Assembly (NCBI RefSeq): GCF_001957125.1
Contig: NZ_MPHJ01000011.1
Location: 62,423-126,422, forward strand
Direction: 5' to 3'
From: Shewanella sp. UCD-KL12
GTDB lineage: Bacteria > Pseudomonadota > Gammaproteobacteria > Enterobacterales > Shewanellaceae
DNA length: 64,000 bases
Part shown: piece by piece, positions 1-8,160 of the stretch
How the letters are laid out: each line of letters begins with the position of its first letter
How positions within the stretch are numbered: position 1 is the stretch's first letter
The notes under the pieces: model-generated
What the model was told of the DNA's origin: nothing
What the model saw: the letters and a program-made list of their open reading frames with translations, nothing else
Databases searched by the model: none
Translations under genes and position numbers: made by a program

Positions 1-519
1 GTGCTCAGCAGTAGGAGGAAAGGGGAAGTCTTTGCTTGAACGAGGCTCTAATTGTGGGTGTTTTACCACCTTGCCAGAAACCCCAATCACCTGCTCAACC
101 TTTGTGTAGTATGGCTCTAACTCATCATAACTGATGGGCCAGTCGACATTATTAGCCCCCTCAATATCACCATACTCAGAAACCAACCTAAAGTCCTGCG
201 GCTTAAGACGATGAAAGTACGCGCTCATAAAGTTGGTCGCGCCGCCAACAATGTTACCGCCCCAGAACTGCGAGGTTGTATCCGATGACCAGCTGCCATC
301 ACCATTAGGCTCCTCAAGCAGATGGCGCTCATCGCTAAATTTCGAGCGAAACACACTATGGCGGCCTAATTGCTCATCTTTAAAAAAGTCACTCTCTTTA
401 AACCAGCGCCCCTTCTCAAGCACGCCGACCTTAAATCCCGCTTTTGCTAACTCATAAGCAATCGGCCCAGCCCCAGCCCCACTACCAATAATGCAGACAT
501 CGAAATCTTGCTGACTCAT
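1..519 (-). CDS. GMC family FAD-dependent oxidoreductase (C-terminus beyond window)
   Basis: The first 173 residues of a flavoprotein dehydrogenase are present. The N-terminus begins MSQQDFDVCIIGSGAGAG, a Rossmann GxGxxG FAD-binding motif, followed about 90 residues later by the GG-rich stretch WGGNIVGGATNFM typical of glucose-methanol-choline (GMC) enzymes such as the gluconate 2-dehydrogenase large subunit. The start ATG at 519 overlaps the stop of the upstream gluconate-dehydrogenase subunit 3 gene (ATGA), so the two are translationally coupled. The likely role is oxidation of a sugar or alcohol in the periplasm or at the membrane, with electrons passed to a cytochrome or quinone. The substrate cannot be read from the sequence. 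The gene is cut at the left window edge. Confidence 0.9.
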   Translation of the reverse strand, partial: MSQQDFDVCIIGSGAGAGPIAYELAKAGFKVGVLEKGRWFKESDFFKDEQLGRHSVFRSKFSDERHLLEEPNGDGSWSSDTTSQFWGGNIVGGATNFMSAYFHRLKPQDFRLVSEYGDIEGANNVDWPISYDELEPYYTKVEQVIGVSGKVVKHPQLEPRSSKDFPFPPTAEH

Positions 520-1190
520 ACTTTATCCTCTGCACTATGTAGTGAGTTAAAATCCAGATAGGTCTTACCTTCAATGGGACGTGGAAAGCCCGGCTGATGC
601 TCAAGCCACTGCCAGCCAATGCCATCTGTATTTCCACCGTAAATAGGATCTAAAGTCAAAGATTCGAGTAGATAATAGAGCAGCAGTGACAGCCAATTCT
701 CCCCTGCTCGGCTTTTCGATATCTGCTGTAGCACCGCATCTTGCTTGCTAAGCGTTAACTCGATAAAGCTATCACCCTGAGTGGATTTAGCCAGCGCTTC
801 AAGCCAGCCGACGCCTTTCAAAATAAACCCTTTATCGCCGTCAGCCTTGTTATCAGGATCTTCAAGCGCCCATGTCAGATACCGAAACGCATTTAGCGCT
901 TTAGCCGATGGACCATCCCCATCATCGGGAAACAGCTGCATCTGCACCGCTTCGACAACGGCTTGATCATGAGGGCTAAACTCAGACTCTGGGCTGCTTG
1001 TGTTATCAGTGGTATCTGTTTTATCTACTTCACCTGCCACAGTAATACCAGGTTTTGCACCAATCAAACCCAGTAAAACTGCTGCAGCGCCGGACTGCCT
1101 CAAAAAGGCGCGGCGATTTAAACCAGAGTCATACGCACTGACAAGTTCAGGCTTATTTGACCCCGCTTTTTGTGGCTTTTGAGTTAACAT
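516..1190 (-). CDS. Gluconate 2-dehydrogenase subunit 3 family protein, Tat-exported
   Basis: A 224-residue protein with a twin-arginine signal near residues 24-50 (NRRAFLRQ followed by a hydrophobic stretch). The mature part matches the small subunit of membrane-bound gluconate or sorbitol dehydrogenases (Gluconate_2-dh3 family), including the conserved late segment with YGGNTDGIGWQWLEHQPG. In this family the small subunit is co-exported with the FAD-bearing large subunit, and the GMC subunit is encoded immediately downstream with a 4-nt overlap. No cytochrome c subunit is visible in the window. It overlaps the upstream thioredoxin-like gene by 7 nt. The family call is firm; the substrate is unknown. 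Confidence 0.9.
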   Translation of the reverse strand: MLTQKPQKAGSNKPELVSAYDSGLNRRAFLRQSGAAAVLLGLIGAKPGITVAGEVDKTDTTDNTSSPESEFSPHDQAVVEAVQMQLFPDDGDGPSAKALNAFRYLTWALEDPDNKADGDKGFILKGVGWLEALAKSTQGDSFIELTLSKQDAVLQQISKSRAGENWLSLLLYYLLESLTLDPIYGGNTDGIGWQWLEHQPGFPRPIEGKTYLDFNSLHSAEDKV

Positions 1191-1759
1191 GTGCGCTCCT
1201 TGCTACAGCTTGTGTTGACCAGTGACTCAACCTTTGAATTGACTCGATTCCACTCAGTAATATTGGCACTTAACGTATCGGTAATACCATCAACCTGCCT
1301 GATAACGCCGTTGATATCCACTAAGAAACTGGTTGGTGTCCCCATGACACCAAAACGGTGAGTCACCTCAGCGTTATCATCGAAAGCAATCGCATAATTA
1401 GTTGAAAAGCGAGATTGAAACTGGGCGATTTCAGCCAACGAGTCGCTCCAGCTAGTATTAACAGCTAACAGTTTAGCTTGTTCACCATACTCACTTTGAA
1501 TATCGACCAAATGAGACGCCTTCTTCATACAGGGGCCACACCAAGTATTCCAAAAGATGAGATAAACAGCACGTTTACCGCGGTAATCACTTAGGTTAAA
1601 CCCTTCGCCATCTAGCTGCTGTAAACTGAAATCAGGAGCTAACTCACCAACCGCTAAAGGAGCAGATAAACTTTGGCCTACACAAGCGAACCCAATCACT
1701 ATTGCCAATATGGGACGCGAAAAAAATGTTTGCTTGAGAAACGTTAAAACCTGATTCAT
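1184..1759 (-). CDS. TlpA-like periplasmic thioredoxin
   Basis: About 191 residues. An N-terminal signal segment (hydrophobic, ending near LSAPLAVG) is followed by an AhpC/TSA-redoxin type thioredoxin fold with the active site WCGPC (Cys74 and Cys77) and a late cis-Pro region (MGTPTSFLV). This architecture is typical of TlpA/ResA-type thiol-disulfide reductases acting on periplasmic cysteines. An in-frame GTG lies 6 nt upstream at 1765, but ATG at 1759 is preferred because AGGTG sits just ahead of it. It is first in the operon with the Tat-exported dehydrogenase subunits, so it may help them mature; that role is an inference. Confidence 0.85.
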   Translation of the reverse strand: MNQVLTFLKQTFFSRPILAIVIGFACVGQSLSAPLAVGELAPDFSLQQLDGEGFNLSDYRGKRAVYLIFWNTWCGPCMKKASHLVDIQSEYGEQAKLLAVNTSWSDSLAEIAQFQSRFSTNYAIAFDDNAEVTHRFGVMGTPTSFLVDINGVIRQVDGITDTLSANITEWNRVNSKVESLVNTSCSKERTC

Positions 1760-1946
1760 CTTCACCTAGCCTGTTAAACCTTTGAATGATACACAAGTAC
1801 AGAAAACCAACATGTACAAGCAGACCGCCTTCATCAATAAAATAATTCAGGTTAACTTCATTTCACATGTTTAATTGATTTAGAACAAGTTTTAACCCAA
1901 ATTCATTCAATACATTATCAAGGTCTAATTGATAAGAGGGACTCCC

Positions 1947-3263
1947 ATGACGCTTAGCCCAATCAAGAGTAACAAGGATGTCGCTATCATAGGCGGTGGG
2001 ATAATCGGAATTTGCACAGCCTACTACCTGCATCAAGCGGGTAAAAAGGTGGTGCTTATCGAGAAGGATGAGATAGGTAAAGCCTGCTCTTTCGGTAATG
2101 CTGGCTATATTACCCCCAGCCACTTCATTCCGTTAGCCGCGCCGGGCATGATCCAAAAAGGGCTGAAATGGATGCTTAATCCTAAAAGTCCTTTTTTTGT
2201 CAGACCAAGCCTCGATCTGGATTTTATCAAGTGGCTACTCGCTTTCGCTAAAAAGTGTACTGCTGCGCATTCACAGCAAAGCCAGCAAGCGATTTTAGAT
2301 CTCAACCTTAAATCTCTTGAGCTCTATCAATCCCTGCATAAATGTGAGGAACTCGAGTTTCAATTTCATCAAAACGGCCTCTTGATGCTGTTTAAAACCC
2401 AATCTGGCTTAGATGAGGAGGCCAAGACGGTGGCCCAAGCGAATAGTCTGGGGCTCAAGGCTAAAATCTTAGATAAAGAAGCCCTTAAAGCATTAGAGCC
2501 TGAGATGAACTTCGACCTTGTGGGGGCAGCATTTTATCCCGAAGATGCGCATATCGAACCTTTTGAGTTTATTGCAAATATGACTCACTACCTGAAAAGT
2601 CAGGGAGTCGAGTTTCTAACCCAGACCCAAGTCACCAGCTTTAATACTCAACCCCAAGGCACTAAGCAAACACTCAAGACAATTAACACCACTAAAGGGG
2701 TGATTGAAGCTGGTGAATTTGTACTCGCGACCGGCGCTTGGTCCAGCGCACAGGCTAAACTTTTTGGTCTCAATCTGCCTGTACTGGCGGGGAAAGGGAT
2801 CAGTATCACCTTAGACAACCACGCAGCCACTGCTAGCAAGCCAGTATTTAACTGTAAAACGCCCTTTATTTTAAGTGAAGCCAAAGTCGCAGTGAGCCCA
2901 TTTAACGGTAAAATCCGCTTTGGTGGCACCATGGAGCTAGGTCCACTTGAAGATCAACTTATCAGAGGCTTAAGTCAAAATAGGATCTGCGGACTACTAG
3001 AATCCGCTAGCCGATACCTGCCAAGATTCGATGCCCAGCAAGTGGATCGTGACAGTTTCTGGTCTGGCTTTCGTCCCTGCACACCCGACGGGCTCCCGAT
3101 TATCGGCAGAGCGCCTTCAATCGATAACCTGACCGTAGCAACGGGGCATGCCATGATGGGCTTAAGTCTCGGCCCTATCACTGGAAAGCTTGTCAGTGAG
3201 ATCATTAACGGTGACAAACCAAGCGTAGATCTGACTCCCTTTGCGATTAATCGTTTTACTTAG
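1947..3263 (+). CDS. D-amino-acid-dehydrogenase-like FAD oxidoreductase (DAO/DadA family)
   Basis: 438 residues of the DAO family. The FAD-binding GGGIIG motif lies at about residues 15-20, followed by the ADP-ribose-binding acid (VVLIEKDEIGKACSFGNAGYITP). The C-terminal segment RPCTPDGLPIIGRAP, then ATGHAMMGLSLGP, is the usual second FAD contact. DadA-like enzymes oxidise D-amino acids or related amines (for example D-hydroxyproline) to imino acids and feed the quinone pool. A TTG start 18 nt upstream is possible, but AGAGGG at 1936-1941 sits 5 nt before ATG 1947, which decides the start. A RidA family protein, which hydrolyses enamine/imine products, is encoded downstream and fits such chemistry. 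Confidence 0.88.
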   Translation: MTLSPIKSNKDVAIIGGGIIGICTAYYLHQAGKKVVLIEKDEIGKACSFGNAGYITPSHFIPLAAPGMIQKGLKWMLNPKSPFFVRPSLDLDFIKWLLAFAKKCTAAHSQQSQQAILDLNLKSLELYQSLHKCEELEFQFHQNGLLMLFKTQSGLDEEAKTVAQANSLGLKAKILDKEALKALEPEMNFDLVGAAFYPEDAHIEPFEFIANMTHYLKSQGVEFLTQTQVTSFNTQPQGTKQTLKTINTTKGVIEAGEFVLATGAWSSAQAKLFGLNLPVLAGKGISITLDNHAATASKPVFNCKTPFILSEAKVAVSPFNGKIRFGGTMELGPLEDQLIRGLSQNRICGLLESASRYLPRFDAQQVDRDSFWSGFRPCTPDGLPIIGRAPSIDNLTVATGHAMMGLSLGPITGKLVSEIINGDKPSVDLTPFAINRFT

Positions 3264-3370
3264 TTCATCGCTTTGCGCACTCATTTGATAGCACTATTGC
3301 AATGGTTTCAAACGAACACGTGGAACTATTTGGGATTATCAGCCTCTTATACTTTGATAGCTTGTTGTTA

Positions 3371-3413
3371 TCCGAGTATTAAGCAGCGCTTTGCTGCTTA
3401 AGCACTATTCGGG
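3371..3413. other. Long imperfect hairpin in intergenic region
   Basis: A 9-bp perfect inverted repeat (TTAAGCAGC/GCTGCTTAA, 3379-3401) sits inside an imperfect outer pairing (ATCCGAGTA against TATTCGGGT). No T-run follows on either strand, so it is not a clear intrinsic terminator. It could be a transcript-end hairpin of the upstream oxidoreductase or a REP-like element. Confidence 0.5.
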
Positions 3414-3448
3414 TAAGCTAAATTAAGGGCAAACTAAAAGATAGGTAT

Positions 3449-3814
3449 ATGAAGCGCACTATTGGACTCATTTTCTGTTTACTCATCATTATGAGCGGTA
3501 TCGCTTATCATTTTTTATCGCCACAAATTTTTGTAAAGAATCAATCCGATAGAAGTTTTTACCAGGTTAACTTCACCCTTCCCGATAACCAACTTAGCTT
3601 CGAACCCATTAAAGCTAAAAGCCGGCAAACCCTCTATTTTTCACCACAAGAAAAAACAGGGATCGTCACCTATCAGCTTATCTCAATTAACGGTGCTAAA
3701 GTGGCACAAGGTCATATTGAATATGAGTTTGAACCCGGTGGTTTTTCCCAACTCGGCACTAAACTCAGCTTCACCATAGACGAGCAATATAGAATTAGCT
3801 TTACGAACAAGTAG
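3449..3814 (+). CDS. Small exported/anchored protein, function unknown
   Basis: 121 residues. A strongly hydrophobic N-terminal segment (about residues 4-24) can serve as a signal peptide or membrane anchor. The remaining ~95 residues look beta-rich, with alternating hydrophobic strands and no cysteines, pointing to a periplasmic domain. The family is not recognised. The ATG is preceded by a weak AAAGATAGG purine stretch. It lies alone between the DadA-like gene and the RidA gene on the same strand, with gaps of about 180 nt on each side, so co-transcription is uncertain. Confidence 0.6.
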   Translation: MKRTIGLIFCLLIIMSGIAYHFLSPQIFVKNQSDRSFYQVNFTLPDNQLSFEPIKAKSRQTLYFSPQEKTGIVTYQLISINGAKVAQGHIEYEFEPGGFSQLGTKLSFTIDEQYRISFTNK

Positions 3815-3989
3815 CCACAAGAATTATCTACTAATCAATTAATATCATGCGAGTGATCATTGCGACTTCAACTCATACTTCTCTACTTCCTACACTTCTA
3901 CCTTAGCGCTTGCACAGAGTTGATAACAAAAACGGCAAAATTCCTAAATCACTCCATACTTATGAAAACACGATCAATTTGGAGTCAGC

Positions 3990-4394
3990 ATGTCTCGTTC
4001 TTTAGTTCCCAGCACTAGCCCCTATGCACCTATTGTGGGTTTTTCCCGTGCCGTTAGAGTTGGCAATCACATCAGTGTAGGCGGCACAGCTCCCATAGAT
4101 CATAAGGGAAACACCGTAGGTCTGAACGATCCAGCTAAGCAGCTACATCAATGTATGGCAACGGTAACTCATGCTCTAGAAGCTGTTGGAGTGGGTTTAG
4201 AGAGTGTTGTTCGTACTCGCATCATGCTGACCAATATCAAAGACTGGGAGGCTGTAGCCAAAGTTCATGGTGAATATTTTAAACACATCAGGCCTGCATC
4301 GACTGTGGTTGAGGTCAGTGGTTTTATTAACCCTAAATGGCTGATTGAGATAGAGGTTGATGCAATCATAGATATCGATCACTGTATAGATTAG
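3990..4394 (+). CDS. RidA/YjgF/UK114 family protein (enamine/imine deaminase type)
   Basis: 134 residues, the usual RidA length. Conserved features include the GGTAP strand, a helix with ALEAVGVGLESVVRTRIMLTNI, and the C-terminal RPASTVVEV with Arg101 matching the substrate-binding arginine of RidA, then an IEVDAI strand with an acidic residue. The family forms trimers that hydrolyse reactive enamines and imines made by PLP and flavin enzymes; some members have diverged to other deaminations. GGAG lies 6-9 nt upstream of the ATG. The nearby DadA-like oxidase would make imino acid products, a plausible functional link. Confidence 0.9.
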   Translation: MSRSLVPSTSPYAPIVGFSRAVRVGNHISVGGTAPIDHKGNTVGLNDPAKQLHQCMATVTHALEAVGVGLESVVRTRIMLTNIKDWEAVAKVHGEYFKHIRPASTVVEVSGFINPKWLIEIEVDAIIDIDHCID

Positions 4395-4412
4395 CGCTTA
4401 AAACTAAGCGCT
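4393..4412. terminator. Hairpin between convergent ridA-like and scsD genes
   Basis: Perfect 8-bp arms AGCGCTTA/TAAGCGCT with a 4-nt loop overlap the RidA stop codon, followed on the plus strand by a T-rich tract (ATTCTATTGTTGTT). It probably ends plus-strand transcription and may also serve the convergent Scs operon. Confidence 0.6.
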
Positions 4413-4447
4413 ATTCTATTGTTGTTAACCTTTATTTCTAACCTGAG

Positions 4448-5005
4448 TTAAGACAGCAGCATGCGCCACCACATACCAGGCAAGCTGGTAAAGCCTGTGG
4501 TGTAGTGCTTAAGCTCACCGTCCTTTAACACCATCAAGGTCGGCGTAAGCAGCACAGACCAATCCCGTGCAATCTCATTATTACTGTCATTGATGGTATC
4601 GAACTCATAGCCTTTATGAGCAAGATACTTAACCATCTTGTCATCCGGACCTGAATTCATCGCCACGCTCACAACAGGATACATGCCAGACATCGTATCC
4701 ACTGCCGGACTAACAAAGTTACAAACTGGACACCAAGTTCCCCAAAAATAGACTAAAACAGCCTGATCTTGGCTCATCGTCTTAATGTCAATATCACTTC
4801 CAGCAAGTGTCACACCTTTGATATCAGGCAAGTTATCTCGTGGAATATCTTTACCACGCCAGATATCCATCACGCCGGTAACGACGATGGCAAATACGAT
4901 AAACAGCGCTAACTGTTTAACCCAGCCAAAAGCCCTTTTCATCGGTGTGAGTTGAGTGCCTTTATCACCCTGTCGCTCATCATCGCTGCTCTGTTTACTC
5001 TCCAT
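4448..5005 (-). CDS. scsD: ScsD-like membrane-anchored thioredoxin
   Basis: 185 residues. A short cytoplasmic N-terminus is followed by one membrane segment (about residues 31-48) and a periplasmic thioredoxin-like domain with active site WCPVC (Cys92, Cys95) and a late TPTLMVL cis-Pro loop. This is the arrangement of ScsD in the suppressor-of-copper-sensitivity system. The start ATG at 5005 overlaps the TAA of the upstream DsbA-like gene by one base, so it is coupled. ScsD is thought to take electrons from ScsB for reduction of periplasmic targets. It is the last gene of the operon, ahead of a terminator-like hairpin. Confidence 0.88.
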   Translation of the reverse strand: MESKQSSDDERQGDKGTQLTPMKRAFGWVKQLALFIVFAIVVTGVMDIWRGKDIPRDNLPDIKGVTLAGSDIDIKTMSQDQAVLVYFWGTWCPVCNFVSPAVDTMSGMYPVVSVAMNSGPDDKMVKYLAHKGYEFDTINDSNNEIARDWSVLLTPTLMVLKDGELKHYTTGFTSLPGMWWRMLLS

Positions 5006-5847
5006 TAACCTTTAGCCTCTATCACTTCCTCTAGCTGCTCTTTAAGCACATCATAAGGCACTAAGCCTGGAATGACTTTATCGCCAAAAATCATGCTTGG
5101 CGTACCGCCTATACCTAGGTTTCTCATCAGCTTAATATTGTCATGCACCATCTCATCAACACGCTCATCGGTTTTGCCTAGCCATTGTTCGGTATCAGTG
5201 AGCTTAGCAACCTTAGCGATAGAGGCTGAATCGAGACGGCGAGGACTCGACATCAACATATTTTTCAGCTTGGCATATTTCTCAGGCTCATTGAGCCATA
5301 CGGTTTGCGCCAACTCTACCGCCATCTTAGAGCCCTCTCCTTGAAGCGGTACCATCTTGACGATAATTTTTAGTTGAGGAAACTCCTCAATAAGTTTATT
5401 GAGAGAAGGTTCGATTTTCTTACAATAAGGGCAGTTAAAATCGGTAAAGTAAACCATAGTGATCTCTGGGTTTTCAGCCCCTTTCCATGGATCGCTTTGA
5501 GTTTCATACATAGCTTTATGATTATCGCTCAACGCATTTTGTCTCGCAGACTCAGTACCTTGCTGCTCTCGAGTCTGCAAAGCAATAATCGCCTCTTTTA
5601 AAAGCTCTGGGTCATTAATCAAGGCATCTTTAATAATGCTTCTCACATCTTGTTGCTGCTCAAGGGTTAAACTCGTTACCTCTGCATGGGCTGGTGAAAT
5701 AAAAGACAGCTGGGATGAGATAAGCACAACGGATGCTGCTATTCCCGACATTGCAAAAAACTGTAACTTACGAGACTGAAAAAAACGGTTTACCCACGAA
5801 TTTGCTTGGTGCTGTTTTTGTGCATCTGTTTTGTTTGAAAGTAACAT
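5005..5847 (-). CDS. scsC: ScsC-like DsbA-family thiol-disulfide protein
   Basis: About 280 residues from the preferred start. The frame is open further upstream (ATG at 5904 and 5853), but GGAG lies 7 nt before ATG 5847. A signal segment runs to about residue 55 (SFISPAHA), followed by a helical stretch (55-115, likely oligomerisation as in ScsC proteins) and a DsbA-like thioredoxin domain with FNCPYC (Cys139, Cys142) and a GGTPSMIFG cis-Pro loop. ScsC acts as a copper-linked disulfide isomerase/reductase kept reduced by ScsB, which is encoded just upstream. The unusually long positively charged stretch before the hydrophobic core is notable. Confidence 0.9.
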   Translation of the reverse strand: MLLSNKTDAQKQHQANSWVNRFFQSRKLQFFAMSGIAASVVLISSQLSFISPAHAEVTSLTLEQQQDVRSIIKDALINDPELLKEAIIALQTREQQGTESARQNALSDNHKAMYETQSDPWKGAENPEITMVYFTDFNCPYCKKIEPSLNKLIEEFPQLKIIVKMVPLQGEGSKMAVELAQTVWLNEPEKYAKLKNMLMSSPRRLDSASIAKVAKLTDTEQWLGKTDERVDEMVHDNIKLMRNLGIGGTPSMIFGDKVIPGLVPYDVLKEQLEEVIEAKG

Positions 5848-6011
5848 CTTCATACTCCAAGTTGGCTGTGACTCACCGATGATTGAGGCACAGCGCTTAT
5901 TCAATTTATCTGTTCGAGCGTGACTAGATCTAAAATCAGTGTATTAATTAGCATCACTCTCAATCAGGTGTTAATTTATTCAATAGATATCTATCGATTC
6001 TCATTAAGCCA

Positions 6012-8090
6012 TTATTTTGCTGAAGCCCTATCTATGGCGGCTAATACATCCGTTGAAGACAAGATAACCGGCAACTCAATTCCATTAGGGGCATTAGGTC
6101 CATAGACCACATTAAATGGCACACCAAAACGATTATGGCTCTGTAAGTAGCTAGTGATCTTTTGTGATGGTGTGGTCCAATCGCCTATCATTAAAGACAT
6201 ATTGTCCTGCTTCAGAGCACTGTAAACAGGGTCTTGCAGTATCACCCCGACCTTATTGGCCTTACAGGTAATACACCAATCAGCGGTCACATCGACAAAT
6301 ACGGTTTTCCCCTGTGCAACCTGCTCCTGGATCAAGGTTTCACTTAATGGCGTCCAATCAAGATCTGTCGGCAGAGGCTGAGCCCACTCATCAGAGGTCA
6401 TAAATGCACTCACAGCGGCGAGCATCAAGGCGACACTAAAGGTGGAGATAACTGCCGCTAACCCTACGGTTTTAGCCATAAATATAAAGAAGGTGAGCAG
6501 AAGCAGACCTGCAGCAACAAACAGATAGCTCACATCAATGAAACTGCTGAGTAAGCTTATCAACCACAAGCTAGTGATCAGCAACAGCACTGAGAAGATA
6601 ACCTTAACCACATTCATCCAGCGCCCAGGTTTAGGGAAGTAACTCGCCACCTGTGGGAATGCAGCAACCACTAACCAAGGCAGTGCCATGCCAACCGCTA
6701 ATGCGGTAAATATCACAAACAGGCTTAAGGTATCAGCGCCTAGGGCGAACGCGACTGCGGTCCCTAAAAATGGCGCACTACAAGGTGTGGCAAGTAAAGT
6801 GGCAAACATCCCCTGCAAGAAGTGTCCGCGATTGTTATTGCCACCTATGGTGGCTAACTTAGTCTGCAAGCTTGAAGGCAGATTAATCTCAAATGCCCCT
6901 AGCATGTTCAGTGCAAAGACTGAGGTCACTAGAGCCATAAAGCCGATAAACCAAGGGTTCTGGAACTGCACACCCCAGCCGATAGCCTGCCCAGTAAGTT
7001 TAAGCACTAAGATAAAGCCAGCTAACAACCAGAATGAGACTAAAATGCCTAATGCTGAGGCGATAAACTGCTGACGAATTTGATTACGCTTTAGATCTGG
7101 CGCTGCGACCACTGAGCTAAGCTTCATTCCCAATACAGGCAGTACGCAAGGCATCACATTTAGAATCAAGCCGCCGATTAAGGCAAACAGTAAAATAGTC
7201 AGTAGCGAGCTAGCAGAATCAACAATTTGGGTGGCGTTGACAGGGGCAGTATATTCAAGTGCTCGATTGCTATCGACCACAGTGACATTAAGCGCTTTGC
7301 CCAGTAACTCAGGGGCGCCTAGCCAGCTCTCGCCATCGAAAATGGCGACAAGTTGTTGGCTGCCATCTTCATGATCAACCATGCTGGTACTGGCTAACTT
7401 AAAAATAGTGTCAGGCTCACCATCGAGAATAATCTCAGGCCTTTGCCACTGCTTACCATCTAACGTCACTTCAAGCTGCGACTTGCCGCTGTCCCAACCT
7501 AGTTGAACTGAGTCAGCAGATTGAGATTGGCTAATCTTCTGTGGCACCTTAGATATCGCCTTATTATAGGCAAACATGGCCTCAGTGTCGGCGCGAAGGT
7601 CGCTCGGATTAACATCTAAATTAAACTCATAATCCGTCAGTACACAGATAGTCGTACATGATGACAAAGTAAACTTACCATGGAGCTTGGTCGCCGCTTC
7701 AGCATCATCAAGGGTCAGCAACAGAGGAAATACCACCTCCCCATGATAACCGTAGGTTTGCATCCCAAGTAAAGAGAACTTGTCAGGTGAAGGCCACGAC
7801 CAATCCACATTCGCTAAGTTGGTCGAGTTATCCCACTTAATGCTCGGCGCGATGCCTCCTTCACCCGGACTACGCCAATAGGTTTTCCAGTCGCCCTCGA
7901 GTTTTACCTCTAGTACGGCAGGCATGGTTTTCGTCACAGGATCTAACTCTCCGGTTAACATAAACCTCAACGTCACCGGAGGGTGGTTATCATTAGTTAG
8001 CCAACCGGTGGAAGCGGCAATGGCAATCTGGCTGGTGCTTATCGTAAGTAAGACACACAAAGCCATAAACATTGATTTTAAAGACTTCAA
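6012..8090 (-). CDS. scsB: ScsB/DsbD-family transmembrane thiol reductase
   Basis: 692 residues. A signal peptide is followed by a periplasmic alpha domain (about 30-280) with a cysteine pair in SSCTTICVL. Eight or so membrane segments (about 290-570) carry the two redox cysteines typical of DsbD (MPCVLP and TPCSAPF). The C-terminal thioredoxin domain has WCITC (Cys606, Cys609). The protein moves electrons from cytoplasmic thioredoxin to periplasmic partners. The start is a TTG at 8090 with GGAGA 5 nt upstream. It sits between the RND pump gene (70 nt upstream) and scsC (164 nt downstream), all on the same strand. Confidence 0.93.
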   Translation of the reverse strand: MKSLKSMFMALCVLLTISTSQIAIAASTGWLTNDNHPPVTLRFMLTGELDPVTKTMPAVLEVKLEGDWKTYWRSPGEGGIAPSIKWDNSTNLANVDWSWPSPDKFSLLGMQTYGYHGEVVFPLLLTLDDAEAATKLHGKFTLSSCTTICVLTDYEFNLDVNPSDLRADTEAMFAYNKAISKVPQKISQSQSADSVQLGWDSGKSQLEVTLDGKQWQRPEIILDGEPDTIFKLASTSMVDHEDGSQQLVAIFDGESWLGAPELLGKALNVTVVDSNRALEYTAPVNATQIVDSASSLLTILLFALIGGLILNVMPCVLPVLGMKLSSVVAAPDLKRNQIRQQFIASALGILVSFWLLAGFILVLKLTGQAIGWGVQFQNPWFIGFMALVTSVFALNMLGAFEINLPSSLQTKLATIGGNNNRGHFLQGMFATLLATPCSAPFLGTAVAFALGADTLSLFVIFTALAVGMALPWLVVAAFPQVASYFPKPGRWMNVVKVIFSVLLLITSLWLISLLSSFIDVSYLFVAAGLLLLTFFIFMAKTVGLAAVISTFSVALMLAAVSAFMTSDEWAQPLPTDLDWTPLSETLIQEQVAQGKTVFVDVTADWCITCKANKVGVILQDPVYSALKQDNMSLMIGDWTTPSQKITSYLQSHNRFGVPFNVVYGPNAPNGIELPVILSSTDVLAAIDRASAK

Positions 8091-8160
8091 TTGACTCTCC
8101 TAATTAAAAATAATACTTGCTGTAAAAACCTAAAATTTCGTTCTAATTTCATACTGATAA

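Noticed and set aside
3371..3413. Intrinsic terminator
   Set aside because: The stem is strong but no T-run follows on either strand, so it is listed only as a hairpin.
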